64,000 bases of DNA from Serratia symbiotica (GTDB lineage: Bacteria; Pseudomonadota; Gammaproteobacteria; Enterobacterales; Enterobacteriaceae). Where the stretch lies: the NCBI GenBank assembly GCA_011754105.1, contig JAAKDF010000002.1:55289-119288 (forward strand), written 5' to 3'. The translations under genes were made by a program, and so were the position numbers. Shown one piece after another: positions 22,705-32,636 of the stretch. The number at the start of each line of letters is the position of its first letter. The stretch's first letter is position 1. Below the pieces are notes generated by a model. The model was not told where the DNA came from and ran no database searches. It was given only the letters and a program-made list of their open reading frames with translations.

Positions 22705-23376
22705 GGCTTTGTTGAATAAATCAAATTTAGAATAAAGAGTCCCCTGAATGGGCATATTTCAGGCAATGCGTACAGTTTCTGGCATACCTGCCAGTGTCAT
22801 CTTGTTTTTAATGCACAGATAATGGCTCATAGCCTCTGCAACTTGCGCATCATACTATCGCAGCAATACAGGTGACCACTAAATAGCTATTTGGCTCTGT
22901 ACATCGCTGTTTCGGCTATCGAATGTCGGTGGGTAGCCATGTCTTACTTTTCCTCCGTGTGTTGTCTCCGGTAAGGAGCTGGTTCGCCACCGCTTGATTT
23001 CGGTCTGCATAGATTGACGGATTACGCCAGCTTACTGATGCAGGTGTAGTCTGGGCAGTTTAACGGCAATTTTATCAGTGTGATAATTGAGTCGAAGAAG
23101 CCCTGGAGGGCGCGAAGTGTCAGGCCGAAAATCCGTTTCAGCATGATAATTTTGTGGGCGACCACGCAGAGAAGGCTTTGCCTCGCAGGACTAGGCGTGA
23201 AGTGCCGTTTCATACAGCCATAAAATGAGTGAACTCCGAGTGATAAGAGCGTTGTTTTAAGCCTTCCAGTTGGTGATCTTGAACTTTTTCTTGGCCATGC
23301 AATGTTAGCTATTTTGACAGAAGGAAAGTGATCTGATCTTAGTGCCGGCCAAATGTTTTATTTATTCAACAACGCC
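22705..23376 (-). mobile_element. IS903-like element, internally deleted
   Basis: Perfect terminal repeat GGCTTTGTTGAATAAATC at 22705 and a one-mismatch partner ending at 23376. Only 672 bp: near 23015-23020 the sequence jumps from the transposase C-terminal part straight to the middle (CISKLA), so about 350 bp are gone. Also carries many stops. Inserted into an IS256-type fragment. Confidence 0.85.
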
Positions 23377-23425
23377 GGATTTAGCCAGTAAATATGCTTG
23401 TTTGTACTATGCAAACCTCAACACA

Positions 23426-23551
23426 TAATACCTCGTAGTCTTTTAAGCCGTTGCTTTGTTGGCTGTACTAGTTTATACCAGTACTGATTAAGTTCCTGGT
23501 ATGAACTAGTACAGCCAACAAAGCAACGGCTTAAAAGACTACGAGGTATTA
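23426..23551. repeat. Long inverted repeat, 55 bp arms, at the 3' end of ndk
   Basis: Arms 23426-23480 and 23497-23551 are complementary at 54 of 55 positions, with a 16-base spacer. The right arm contains the ndk stop codon (23549-23551). It would form an exceptionally long hairpin or cruciform. No U tract follows on the ndk side. Confidence 0.92.
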
Positions 23552-23974
23552 GCGTGAGCAGATTTCGCTTTCCGTGAAGAAATAAGCAATTTCACGCTGT
23601 GCAGATTCTATGGCATCGGAACCGTGAACGGCATTAGCAGTGAGGCTGCCAGCGTAGTCAGCGCGCAGGGTGCCAGCCAGTGCGTTATCCGGGTTGGTTG
23701 CCCCCATGATGTCACGGTTACGCTGTACGGCGTTTTCCGCTTCTAGAACCTGTACCATTATCGGACCAGAAGTCATGAACTTAACCAAACCGTCGAAGAA
23801 TGGGCGACCTTTGTGCTCAGCGTAGAATCCTTCAGCCTGTTCGCTAGTCAGACGCAGCATTTTGGATGAAATAATTTTGAAACCAGCACGCTCGAAGCGG
23901 GCATAGATTGCACCGATATCGTTGTTGGCTACAGCATTGGGTTTAATGATGGAAAAGGTACGTTCTAGGGTCAT
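23549..23974 (-). CDS. ndk: Nucleoside diphosphate kinase
   Basis: Transfers phosphate from ATP to other NDPs through a phospho-histidine. 141 residues against 143 in E. coli; starts [15 protein letters not shown]. The catalytic His lies in NAVHGSD near residue 117, and the Kpn-loop region is present. The C-terminus is slightly altered ([10 protein letters not shown]). Intact. The genes that flank ndk in relatives are replaced here by IS relics. Its stop codon is the last base triplet of a 55 bp inverted repeat, so the 3' end of the mRNA is probably highly structured. Confidence 0.96.
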   Translation of the reverse strand: MTLERTFSIIKPNAVANNDIGAIYARFERAGFKIISSKMLRLTSEQAEGFYAEHKGRPFFDGLVKFMTSGPIMVQVLEAENAVQRNRDIMGATNPDNALAGTLRADYAGSLTANAVHGSDAIESAQREIAYFFTESEICSR

Positions 23975-24099
23975 GATGGCCTCTATATTTCAAAACTAGC
24001 TGGTCTGCAATGAATAAAACCAGCCTTCTCAAGTGGTATAAATTATATGTGCGCTGTTAACGCTTGACCACATAAAAATCAATATTTTAAATAAATAGT

Positions 24100-24978
24100 G
24101 GCTTTGTTGAATAAATCAAATTTAGAATAAAGAGTCCCCTGAATGGGCATTTTTCAGGCAACGCGTACAGTTTCTGGCATATCGGCCAGCGTCATCTTAT
24201 TGAATGCACAGCATGGCCATAACCTCTGCAACTTGCACATCATAATCTCGCAGTGACAGGTGAACACCAAATACTATTTTACTCTGTACATCGCTGTTTC
24301 GGCTATCAAACTTCGGTGGTAGCCTGTCATACTTTTCCACCTTGTCTTATCTCTCCGGTATCGCTTGATTTCGGTCTGCATAGTCTGCCGACCAATAATG
24401 GGATCCCCTTCTGGGCGGTATTAACTCCATTATATTCTTGCGCCTTAACTTATCATGACTAACTCGCCTATCGTAAGCCCCATCCGCCGAGGCGACTTTA
24501 TGCATTTTTTACCAGATCCGCCGTTTTTCTGACCGTGTTTTATAACTAGGTACGCAATTTCAACCCGGCGTTGAGGTTTTAAACGGGACATTGACGAATT
24601 TCTCCCGCTTAATAATGCAGGTGTAGTCCGGGCAGTTCAACGGCACTTTTATCAGTATGAAAATGGAGTAGACGAAGCCCTGGAGGGCGCGAAGTGTCAG
24701 GCCTGAAATCTGTTTTAGCATCAAGACGCTGGTCATTGCCATATTGGAATAATGTTGTGGGCGACCACGAAGAGAAGGTTTTGCCTCGCAGTACCAGGCG
24801 TGAAGTGCCGTTTCATCTCCCCAGAAAGTGAGTGAACCCCGAGTAATAAGGGAGTTGTTATAAGCCTTCTAGCTGTTGACCTTAAACTTTTGCTTGGCCC
24901 CGCAGTGTCGCTATTTTGACAGAAGGAGAGTCATCTGATCCTCGTGCTGGCCAAATATTCGATTTATTAAACAACGCC
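24100..24978 (-). mobile_element. IS903-like element, degenerate
   Basis: Ends GGCTTTGTTGAATAAATC (24100-24117) and GATTTATTAAACAACGCC (24961-24978), total 879 bp. Transposase pieces include ISGLTLRALQGFVYSIF and VNVPFKTSTPG on the minus strand. No long frame. Its 24978 end abuts the sseB relic, whose last dozen codons are missing. Confidence 0.88.
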
Positions 24979-25757
24979 CCAACTCGCCCCAAAGGCGATG
25001 ATAGAACTGCCAGGTATGGGTGATCAGGTAGTGACTGACTCCACGCTCTTTTCCCTACACCAAGCAAAGATTTACAGGATCTTTATTAGCGACTATTTCG
25101 TTCGCCACGTTGCCGATCTAATTGATCAAGGCTTCAATCTACGCCGGATAACCGTACACCTCCAATCCCAATAACAGATTAGGCTGCTCATCCATCGCCT
25201 GATCGTGCATCAGCGACAGGAATGCATGGCGCACCAGTTTTTCGTTGACTAAAAAATATTCTTAGCTCCTTCAACATCGCCGTGGGATAGCTCTTCGGCT
25301 GGCCCAACAGGGATTTGACTGTCTTTTATTAACATAGCGCTCTACCGTCTTGGTAAACCCATCGGTGTCAAACAGAGTTGCTACCTCCTCGGGATAAAAT
25401 TCCTTGCCGTATTCCGCCTTTGGGTTAAGGGGAAACTCAGTACCCTGGATGATTTCAAACAATACCCGCACTAGTAGCGGGATAAATGGTTGTTAGCCAT
25501 CAACATCTATTCGCAGCGCAGCCAACGAGGAGGAAAACGGAATGATGTTGCCGCCTCCATGTTTTCCCCAATGTTGAATATTGACTGGAGTGTCGGCATT
25601 CAGGGAAATGTCACCGTCCTACCGCATCTGATAGTTGTAGCCGAGGATCAGCACCGTAGCATCAAGCACAGTGCGCGGAAGAACGCCGGGCGCTCGGCTG
25701 TCTCTATCACTGCCAGCTTAAGCAGGTGTTCAAGTTCATTCTCGCTGGGGGAGACAT
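24979..25757 (-). pseudogene. sseB: SseB relic
   Basis: In E. coli sseB follows pepB and encodes a protein that stimulates the sulfurtransferase-linked sseA locus; its biochemical role is unclear. Matching pieces, N to C, are ENELEHLLKLA...ERPAFFRAL, WGKHGGGNIIPFSSSL, RVLFEIIQGTEFPLNPKAEY, GKEFYPEEVATLF, QPNLLLGLEVYGYPA and GVSHYLITHTWQFYHRLWG. They are spread over several frames with stops. The C-terminal end is replaced by the adjacent IS copy. Confidence 0.85.
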
Positions 25758-25799
25758 CCTAATGATGGAAAATCATGGTAAAATCCATAGATCAAATAG

Positions 25800-25823
25800 C
25801 ATCGCCCAGCATGCTGGGCGATG
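25800..25823. repeat. Short perfect hairpin between sseB and pepB relics
   Basis: CATCGCCCAGC and its complement surround an ATGC centre. Possibly the former pepB or operon terminator, but no T run adjoins it on the minus strand. Confidence 0.5.
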
Positions 25824-25838
25824 ACGATAGAGCACAGG

Positions 25839-26115
25839 CTAGCTGGCGTTCAATGGTTTGGCTCTACTGATCAGCAGATTCGCTAGGGTACGCATACCTA
25901 GGCCAGTGGCACCCGCATACCACTCTACCACCGCACCCTTGCGGTATGTGGTGGAGCAATCGACGTGCAGCCATCCTTGCTTATAATGTTTGATAAAGTG
26001 CGATAGGAATGTAGCTGAGGTACTGGCTCCGGCGGTGTGGGAGGAGCCAGCCACATTATTCAGTTCGGCGAAATTGGACGGTAGCTGGCTGCGATTGCAA
26101 GTTACATCTAGGCGG
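25839..26115 (-). pseudogene. pepB: Peptidase B C-terminal relic
   Basis: Only the last part of this leucyl-aminopeptidase-family enzyme remains: [44 protein letters not shown] and [13 protein letters not shown], ending at 25839. The N-terminal 330 or so residues, including the metal ligands, are gone. The position downstream of fdx is as in E. coli. Confidence 0.88.
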
Positions 26116-26285
26116 CACCTGCCTGGGTCCCCAACTGCTTATACCAGTAAGTGACTGGGGTGACAAATCTGCTGGAAGCAAATTTGCACGCTGCTGGCAA
26201 CGGCCCTGCATGAGGTGAGTTCCACAAGAATCGGCCAAATAACTACCCGCAGCCAACAGCGCTGTGTCTTAAAAGAAGATGGGTA

Positions 26286-26621
26286 TCAATTCTCACGCGC
26301 GTGGTTAACGGTGTAACGGGGTATTTCAATAACCAGATCTTCGTCGGATACCCGTGTCTGACAGCTCAGGCGGCTTTCCGGCTCCAAGCCCCAAGCCTTA
26401 TCCAGCATGTCGTCTTCCAGCTCGCAGCTTTCTTCCAGAGAATTTAAACCTTCACGCACAATGCAGTGACAGGTAGTGCAAGCGCAGGATTTCTCGCAGG
26501 CGTGCTCAATTTTAATACCGCTGCGCAACGCAACGTTGAGGATGGATTCCCCGGGTTTAGCTTCTACGACTACCCCTTTAGGGCATAAATCTTGCTGGGG
26601 CAAAAAAACAATTTTAGGCAT
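26286..26621 (-). CDS. fdx: ISC-type [2Fe-2S] ferredoxin
   Basis: Electron donor in Fe-S cluster assembly, working with IscS and IscU. 111 residues, the E. coli length, starting MPKIVFLPQQDLCPKG. Cluster cysteines are visible in HACEKSCACTTCHC (pattern C-x5-C-x2-C near residues 42-51) and SRLSCQT near 87. Starts 2 bases after the hscA stop, hence coupled. The next operon gene in E. coli, iscX, is not visible between fdx and the pepB relic. Confidence 0.97.
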   Translation of the reverse strand: MPKIVFLPQQDLCPKGVVVEAKPGESILNVALRSGIKIEHACEKSCACTTCHCIVREGLNSLEESCELEDDMLDKAWGLEPESRLSCQTRVSDEDLVIEIPRYTVNHAREN

Positions 26622-26623
26622 AG

Positions 26624-28474
26624 TTAAACCTCATCCAAAGAATGACCAGCCAAAGCGCGGCGAGTGGCGGCATCCATGCGGCGCGCGGCAAAATATTGCG
26701 TTTGTGCATCTAATGCTTTAATGGCAGTTGAGATAGCTACGGGGTTGTCGCCTGATACTGCATGTTGCAGCGCTTGCGATGCGGCAACGATCGCCTGGCT
26801 TTCTATTTCGCTTAGCAGCTCGGCATCTTTGTCTAACGCACCCTGTAGGCTTTCCAGCACTCGCAAAGCTTCCACCCGCTGTTCCGCCAGCTTGCGTGTT
26901 CCAACATCGTTCTGAGCATGGGCTATCGACTCTTTGAGCATCGTGGCAATTTCGCTGTCGGACAAGCCATACGAAGGTTTTACCTGAATTGCGGCTTCAA
27001 CACCGGTGGATTTCTCCGTCGCAGTGACGCTTAGCAGACCGTCGGCATCCACCTGAAAGTTGACTCGGATATGCGCACCACCGGCCGGTAACGGCGGTAA
27101 CCCGCATAGCTTGAAACGCGCCAGCGAACGGCAATCTTGTATCAGTTCGCGCTCGCCCTGCAGTACGTGGATCATCATCGCATTCTGACCATCTTTGAAG
27201 GTGGTGAATTCCTGCGCGCGCGCCACCGGAATGGTAGTATTGCGCGGGATCACTTTCTCAACCAAACCGCCCATGGTTTCCAGCCCCAGTGACAACGGGA
27301 TCACATCCAGCAATAGCATGTCGCTGCCCGGCTTGTTGCCCACCAGAATATCGGCTTGGATCGCCGCGCCAATGGCAACAACTTTATCCGGATCGATAGA
27401 GATCAGCGGGGGGCGGCCAAAGAATGTCCCCACCTGTTCACGTACGAATGGCACACGTGTGGAGCCGCCGACCATCACAACTTCCCGTACATCTTCAGTG
27501 ACGAGGCCAGCGTCTTTTAGCGCACGTCGGCAGGCAAGCAGAGTGCGTTTCACCAAAGACGCAATCAGCGCTTCAAACTGAGTACGCGTCACTTCACCGC
27601 ACCAACCAACAACCTCGACATGGACGCTATCGGCATCACTCAGCGCGATTTTTGCGGCGATAGCGGCGTCCAGTAGTTGACGCTGCACACCGTGATCACT
27701 GCGGTCAACCACGCCAGCCTGATCGCGTAACCAGTCAGCCAGCAGGTGGTCGAAGTCGTCGCCGCCTAACGCAACATCGCCGCCGGTGGCCAAGACTTCA
27801 AACACCCCTCGGCTAAGACGTAATAGGGAAATATCAAAGGTGCCACCGCCAAGATCATAGACTGCGATCACCCCTTCTTGGCCTGAGTCCAGCCCGTAGG
27901 CAATCGCCGCAGCGGTCGGTTCGTTTAACAGACGCAACACATGCAGGCCAGCCAGACGCGCGGCGTCTTTGGTACCTTGACGCTGTGCATCGTCAAAATA
28001 GGCAGGAACGGTGATCACCACGCCGTCAAGGTTCCCTTGCAACGCCGCCTGTGCGCGGGCAGAAAGTACCTTGAGAATATCTGCTGAAACCCCCACCGGA
28101 TTAACCAACCCAGCAGCGGTAACGATCATCGGCAGGCCATTGTCACTGGCTTTAAACTGGTATGGCAGGTTAGGATAACGTTGCTGCACATCAACCAGGG
28201 AACGGCCCATTAAACGTTTTATTGAGATAATGGTGTTGGCTGGCTGCTGTGCAGCCTGTTGGCGTGCTTTCCAACCCACAAGCTGCGCCTCCGCCTGGTA
28301 GTGCACCACTGAAGGCAGTAAATGGCGGCTTTTTTCGTCGGCCAGCGTTTCTGCCAGCCCACTGCGCACCGTAGCAACCAGCGAGTTGGTGGTGCCTAAA
28401 TCGATACCTGCCGCCAAACGGCGCTGATGCGGCGCGGCACTGAAGCCAGGCTCACTAATTTGTAATAATGCCAT
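26624..28474 (-). CDS. hscA: Fe-S specialised Hsp70 chaperone HscA
   Basis: DnaK paralogue that, with HscB, helps pass clusters from IscU to apo-proteins by binding its LPPVK motif. 616 residues, the E. coli length. Visible are [13 protein letters not shown], the hinge-region [27 protein letters not shown] and the substrate-binding domain. Intact. Lies in the order iscA-hscB-hscA-fdx, 26 bases after hscB. Confidence 0.97.
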   Translation of the reverse strand: MALLQISEPGFSAAPHQRRLAAGIDLGTTNSLVATVRSGLAETLADEKSRHLLPSVVHYQAEAQLVGWKARQQAAQQPANTIISIKRLMGRSLVDVQQRYPNLPYQFKASDNGLPMIVTAAGLVNPVGVSADILKVLSARAQAALQGNLDGVVITVPAYFDDAQRQGTKDAARLAGLHVLRLLNEPTAAAIAYGLDSGQEGVIAVYDLGGGTFDISLLRLSRGVFEVLATGGDVALGGDDFDHLLADWLRDQAGVVDRSDHGVQRQLLDAAIAAKIALSDADSVHVEVVGWCGEVTRTQFEALIASLVKRTLLACRRALKDAGLVTEDVREVVMVGGSTRVPFVREQVGTFFGRPPLISIDPDKVVAIGAAIQADILVGNKPGSDMLLLDVIPLSLGLETMGGLVEKVIPRNTTIPVARAQEFTTFKDGQNAMMIHVLQGERELIQDCRSLARFKLCGLPPLPAGGAHIRVNFQVDADGLLSVTATEKSTGVEAAIQVKPSYGLSDSEIATMLKESIAHAQNDVGTRKLAEQRVEALRVLESLQGALDKDAELLSEIESQAIVAASQALQHAVSGDNPVAISTAIKALDAQTQYFAARRMDAATRRALAGHSLDEV

Positions 28475-28500
28475 GTTGAAGCTTCCACAATCAGAAGGTA

Positions 28501-29022
28501 TTACTCAAAACCCAGCAGCTTTTCTGTGAGTTGTTCAACCTGTTGCTGGAGTTTGTCCGAAAAGCGCAGCTTACGCACGGTGTCGGCAGCCTCCGACCAT
28601 CGCTCGCCATTCAACTGTTGCACCATCAGCGCACTGCGCTGTTTGATCGTGTCGTTCAGCCGCATATTAAATTTGGCCAGCAAGCTCTCCGCATCCGCTT
28701 TGTGCTTAATAGCATCAAGCTCCTCACGTAACTCTATCTGTTCAATCAGAAAAGCGGTGTTGCGCAGGGTGTGCTGTTCATTAGCCAGGTCAAAGCCGTA
28801 TAAAGATAACATATACTCTGCGCATTTTAATGGATGCTTTAGCGTCTGGTAGGCTTGATTGATGGTCGCCGCCTGCTGCAACGCTATCAGGCGTTCGCGT
28901 TCCGGATGGCAGGCAAAACGATCGGGATGGAATTGGCGCTGTAGATCCTGAAAAAGGGATGTGAGTCGGCTAGCATCCACAGGATAGCAGGCTGGCAGCC
29001 CGAATAGAGTAAAGTAATCCAT
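28501..29022 (-). CDS. hscB: J-domain co-chaperone HscB
   Basis: Brings IscU to HscA and stimulates its ATPase. 173 residues against 171 in E. coli; starts [16 protein letters not shown]. The J-domain HPD triad is in [10 protein letters not shown] near residue 32, and the C-terminal three-helix bundle that binds IscU follows. Uninterrupted. Confidence 0.96.
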   Translation of the reverse strand: MDYFTLFGLPACYPVDASRLTSLFQDLQRQFHPDRFACHPERERLIALQQAATINQAYQTLKHPLKCAEYMLSLYGFDLANEQHTLRNTAFLIEQIELREELDAIKHKADAESLLAKFNMRLNDTIKQRSALMVQQLNGERWSEAADTVRKLRFSDKLQQQVEQLTEKLLGFE

Positions 29023-29088
29023 AGCGTGCTCTTGGCGTTAGCGGATAAAGTACCCCGCACACGGCGGGGGTAGGGTGGCGATAGGCTG

Positions 29089-29412
29089 TCAGACGTTAAA
29101 ACTTTCGCCACAGCCACACTTGCCTGAGACGTTCGGGTTGTTGAATTTAAAGCCTTCATTTAAACCTTCCTTAACGAAATCAAGCTCAGTGCCATCAAGA
29201 TAGACCAGGCTTTTGCCGTCAATGAACACTTTGACGCCTTTCTCTTCAAAGAAGATGTCATCATCGTTTATTTCGTCAATAAATTCAAGCACGTACGCCA
29301 TTCCAGAGCAGCCGGAAGTTCTTACTGCCAAACGCAGGCCGAGACCTTTACCTCGTTTATCGATAAACGTCTGAACACGTTGTGCAGCGCTGTCGCTCAT
29401 GGTAATTGACAT
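29089..29412 (-). CDS. iscA: A-type Fe-S carrier IscA
   Basis: Carries iron or clusters to targets. I start at the internal ATG at 29412 ([14 protein letters not shown]), as in homologues, giving 107 residues; the open frame extends six codons further upstream without similarity. The three ligand cysteines are in TSGCSGM (35) and GKCGCGES (99 and 101). Intact. Confidence 0.96.
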   Translation of the reverse strand: MSITMSDSAAQRVQTFIDKRGKGLGLRLAVRTSGCSGMAYVLEFIDEINDDDIFFEEKGVKVFIDGKSLVYLDGTELDFVKEGLNEGFKFNNPNVSGKCGCGESFNV

Positions 29413-29472
29413 CAAAACCTCACAGGTCACATCAAAGCCCCGCCTAACAGCCGGGCTAACTAACTCAAAAAA

Positions 29473-29859
29473 CTACTTAGTGCTATGTTTGTTTTTGTAG
29501 TCGGCGATCGCTGTTTTAATGGCGTCTTCTGCCAATATTGAACAGTGAATTTTAACCGGTGGCAATGCCAGTTCTTCGGCGATCTGGGTGTTTTTGATCG
29601 CTTCAGCCTGATCTAGAGATTTGCCTTTCATCCATTCGGTCACAAGCGAACTGGAGGCGATGGCAGAACCACAGCCGTAAGTCTTGAAGCGGGCGTCTTC
29701 AATGATACCTTTATTGTTAACTTTGATCTGCAACTTCATCACGTCACCACAAGCCGGTGCACCTACCATGCCGCTGCCAACGGTGGGATCTTGGTTGTCA
29801 AAGGAACCCACGTTGCGCGGATTTTCATAATGATCGATTACTTTTTCGCTGTAAGCCAT
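29473..29859 (-). CDS. iscU: Fe-S cluster scaffold IscU
   Basis: Scaffold on which IscS sulfur and iron form [2Fe-2S] clusters. 128 residues, the E. coli length. Ligands are in GAPACGDVMKL, KTYGCGSAIASSS and PVKIHCSILAEDAI, and the HscA-recognition motif LPPVK is intact. Follows iscS by 24 bases. Confidence 0.97.
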   Translation of the reverse strand: MAYSEKVIDHYENPRNVGSFDNQDPTVGSGMVGAPACGDVMKLQIKVNNKGIIEDARFKTYGCGSAIASSSLVTEWMKGKSLDQAEAIKNTQIAEELALPPVKIHCSILAEDAIKTAIADYKNKHSTK

Positions 29860-29883
29860 GATTTTGCTCCTGGATCCTGAGAA

Positions 29884-31098
29884 TTAATGATGTGCCCACT
29901 CAATGCTGTTGATATCCACGTCCTGTTTGAACATCTCCCACAACGGGGAAAGGTCGCGCAGGCGGCAAATGGATTTACGCACCAGTTGAATGGTGTAATC
30001 GATCTCTTCTTGCGTAGTGAAGCGTCCCAGGGAGAAACGGATTGAACTGTGCGCCAATTCATCATTCATGCCCAGCGCGCGCAACACGTAGGACGGCTCC
30101 AGGCTGGCGGAGGTACAGGCAGAGCCAGAGGACACAGCCAGATCTTTCAGCGCCATGATCAGCGACTCACCTTCAACATGATTAAAACTGACATTAAGGA
30201 TATTCGGTACACCCTGTTTTAGATCGCCGTTTAAATACACTTCTTCTATATCTTTCACGCCGTTCCACAGGCGATCGCGAAGCCAGCTTAGGCGAGCCAT
30301 TTCCGTCGCCATCTCTTCTTTGGCAATACGATAGGCTTCACCCAGGCCGACGATCTGGTGCACCGGCAGGGTGCCGGAACGCATGCCGCGCTCATGACCA
30401 CCGCCGTGGATTTGGGCTTCGATACGGATACGCGGCTTGCGGCGCACATACAAAGCACCAATGCCTTTAGGGCCGTAAATTTTATGGCCGGAGAACGACA
30501 TCAAATCAACTTTCAGCTTGCTCAGATCAATAGGCAGCTTACCTACGCTCTGGGTGGCGTCAACGTGATAAATAGTGCCGCGTGCACGGCATATTTCGCC
30601 AATTTTTTCAATATTTTGTACTATACCGATTTCGTTGTTCACATGCATGATAGAAACCAGAATGGTGTCGTCACGCATCGCTGCTTCGAGAGAAGGCAAG
30701 TCGATGATGCCATTGCTCTGTGGTGCCAGGTAGCTCACCTCAAAACCTTCGCGTTCGAGCTGGCGACAGCTATCCAACACGGCTTTATGTTCGGTTTTGC
30801 TGGTAATGATGTGCTTGCCTTTTTTCTGGTAGAAATGAGCAGCACCTTTAATCGCCAGGTTATCGGATTCCGTCGCCCCTGAAGTGAACACAATTTCACG
30901 TGGGTCTGCCACCACCAATTCAGCAATGTGATTACGGGCGAGATCTAAGGCTTCTTCCGCCTGCCAACCAAAACGGTGAGAACGGGAGGCTGGATTACCG
31001 AAAGTGCCATCCAGGGTCAAAAATTGCATTATCTTCTCAGCAACACGCGGATCTACCGGCGTCGTTGCTGAGTAATCCAGATAAATCGGTAATTTCAT
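29884..31098 (-). CDS. iscS: Cysteine desulfurase IscS
   Basis: PLP enzyme that turns cysteine into alanine and a persulfide for Fe-S clusters, thiamine and tRNA thiolation. 404 residues, the E. coli length. PLP lysine is in [10 protein letters not shown] (near 206) and the catalytic Cys in [13 protein letters not shown] (near 328). Intact. Second gene of iscRSUA. Confidence 0.98.
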   Translation of the reverse strand: MKLPIYLDYSATTPVDPRVAEKIMQFLTLDGTFGNPASRSHRFGWQAEEALDLARNHIAELVVADPREIVFTSGATESDNLAIKGAAHFYQKKGKHIITSKTEHKAVLDSCRQLEREGFEVSYLAPQSNGIIDLPSLEAAMRDDTILVSIMHVNNEIGIVQNIEKIGEICRARGTIYHVDATQSVGKLPIDLSKLKVDLMSFSGHKIYGPKGIGALYVRRKPRIRIEAQIHGGGHERGMRSGTLPVHQIVGLGEAYRIAKEEMATEMARLSWLRDRLWNGVKDIEEVYLNGDLKQGVPNILNVSFNHVEGESLIMALKDLAVSSGSACTSASLEPSYVLRALGMNDELAHSSIRFSLGRFTTQEEIDYTIQLVRKSICRLRDLSPLWEMFKQDVDINSIEWAHH

Positions 31099-31163
31099 TG
31101 CTCTTGTGCTCCCTACATCACTTCCAAAACTAAAGAGTATTGCCAGCTGCTTATGCGCGCAGA

Positions 31164-31646
31164 TTAACGTCGATAACTTCTTGTGGATGACCGTTTATCT
31201 ATGCAACGCGTATCGTTGTTCTGACGAACTGCCACTATCAGTACTTCCTGGTTATTAACCAGTTCTGCCAACGTAATATTGTTCAAGAATTCGCTGATGC
31301 GCTCGCTTAGATTGCGCCACAGGGTATGCGTCAGGCAGCGTTCTCCACCTTGACAACCGTCTTTACCTTGGCAGCGTGTGGCATCTACCGATTCATCAAC
31401 AGCAGTGATAACAGTACCAACGGCTATGTCACTCATTTCTTTACCAAGTAGATACCCCCCACCCGGACCGCGCACACTAGCCACCAAGCCATGCTTGCGC
31501 AGACGAGAGAATAATTGTTCTAGATAAGAGAGAGAGATACCCTGGCGCTCGGAAATATCTGCCAAAGGCACATGCCCTTCCTGGGAGTGCAGTGCTACGT
31601 CAAGCATTGCGGTTACAGCATAACGGCCTTTAGATGTCAGTCTCAT
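31164..31646 (-). CDS. iscR: Fe-S cluster regulator IscR with frameshifted C-terminal tail
   Basis: Rrf2-family repressor that, when carrying a [2Fe-2S] cluster, represses the isc operon. The winged HTH ([19 protein letters not shown]) and the cluster cysteines ([13 protein letters not shown], near 92, 98 and 104) are intact. After about residue 148 the frame departs from homologues. The expected tail ([13 protein letters not shown]) is present in the next frame and ends at a TAA at 31151-31153, so one base has been gained or lost near 31195. The product is 160 residues with its last dozen or so changed. DNA-binding and cluster parts precede the lesion, so I keep it as a gene that is probably functional; a partial loss of function is possible. 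Confidence 0.85.
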   Translation of the reverse strand: MRLTSKGRYAVTAMLDVALHSQEGHVPLADISERQGISLSYLEQLFSRLRKHGLVASVRGPGGGYLLGKEMSDIAVGTVITAVDESVDATRCQGKDGCQGGERCLTHTLWRNLSERISEFLNNITLAELVNNQEVLIVAVRQNNDTRCIDKRSSTRSYRR

Positions 31647-31690
31647 AGTTCAATGGCCACATGTTGGTCAAATACGGCTGAAATTTTGAC

Positions 31691-31715
31691 ATTCCTGAGT
31701 ATATCAGTCAACTAT
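31691..31715 (-). promoter_or_regulatory. IscR type 1 operator and -35 region of the isc promoter
   Basis: On the minus strand ATAGTTGACT-GATAT-ACTCAGGAAT fits the type 1 IscR consensus at about 23 of 25 positions. The TTGACT inside it can serve as a -35 element, as in E. coli PiscR. It lies about 45 bases upstream of the iscR start. Confidence 0.8.
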
Positions 31716-31828
31716 TTAACCTAGTAATTCACTCAAGTATTATGTTTATTCATATCCAATATAGATAATAACCTTTTGATAACCAATACTGTTATTGTTT
31801 CCCTTGACGCCACAGCGGCTTATTTAAC

Positions 31829-32512
31829 CTAATTTTTATCCTGTTTCTCGATCGATGTCAGCATGCCACGCAGGATATTCAGCTCCTACTCTTCTGGGCT
31901 AGCGCGTGTGAAACGGCAGAGCCGACTTATTATCTGCCACGGATGTGCCGGGTGGATAAAGCCAGTGCTCTGTAACGTTTGCTTCAAATGCTGATAGAAA
32001 TGCTCAAGATTATCCACTAGCCGATAAGGCATTTCTTACTGAGTCGTTCCCCCCCTTTTGCTGGCAATCGAGATAAACACACACAACTCATATGCCAGGA
32101 TCTGCAACGCCATCACCAGGTTCAGCGAGCTGTAATCTAGATTGGCGGGAATGGCAACATGGTAGTGGCACTTCTGCAATTCATCGGTGGTCAAGCCCAC
32201 CCGTGCACGGCCAAACACCAGAGCCAATAGCGCTTGCTCACCTGCCTAGTACCCGCCCGCACCACCCTGCACTCACGTGGCTCTAGCATGGGCTAGGGCA
32301 GTGTGCGTAAACGCGCACTGGTACCCACCACCAAACTACAACAGTTAATAGCGGCACCAGCAGCCAGATCAATCGCCGGAAAATCTATGGTTTATCAGCG
32401 GATTGAACAAATAAAGGTTGATTAATCTCATATTTTTCATGTATCTGGAGGTCGAACCCATGTTGCCGGTACAGGAGGTATCTACCAGAACAATGCGGAT
32501 GTTGTGCAGAAT
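31829..32512 (-). pseudogene. trmJ: tRNA 2'-O-methyltransferase TrmJ relic
   Basis: TrmJ methylates position 32 of several tRNAs. Recognisable pieces are [19 protein letters not shown] (near 32512), [18 protein letters not shown] and [17 protein letters not shown] (near 32220-32120). The C-terminal [14 protein letters not shown] and NILRGMLTSIEKQDKN pieces end at 31829. The family ATG is ATT here, and there are frameshifts and an internal loss. Divergent from suhB and upstream of iscR, as in E. coli. Confidence 0.88.
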
Positions 32513-32636
32513 ATAAACTCTTGAGCGTAGCCGAAAATCCGCGCATATTAACACAGCCGTAGGCATTTCCCCGCATAGCTGCTACACTTGTTTTGCGCCG
32601 TTTCGTGTTCTTTAACATCCTAGCTAGAAGATACCC

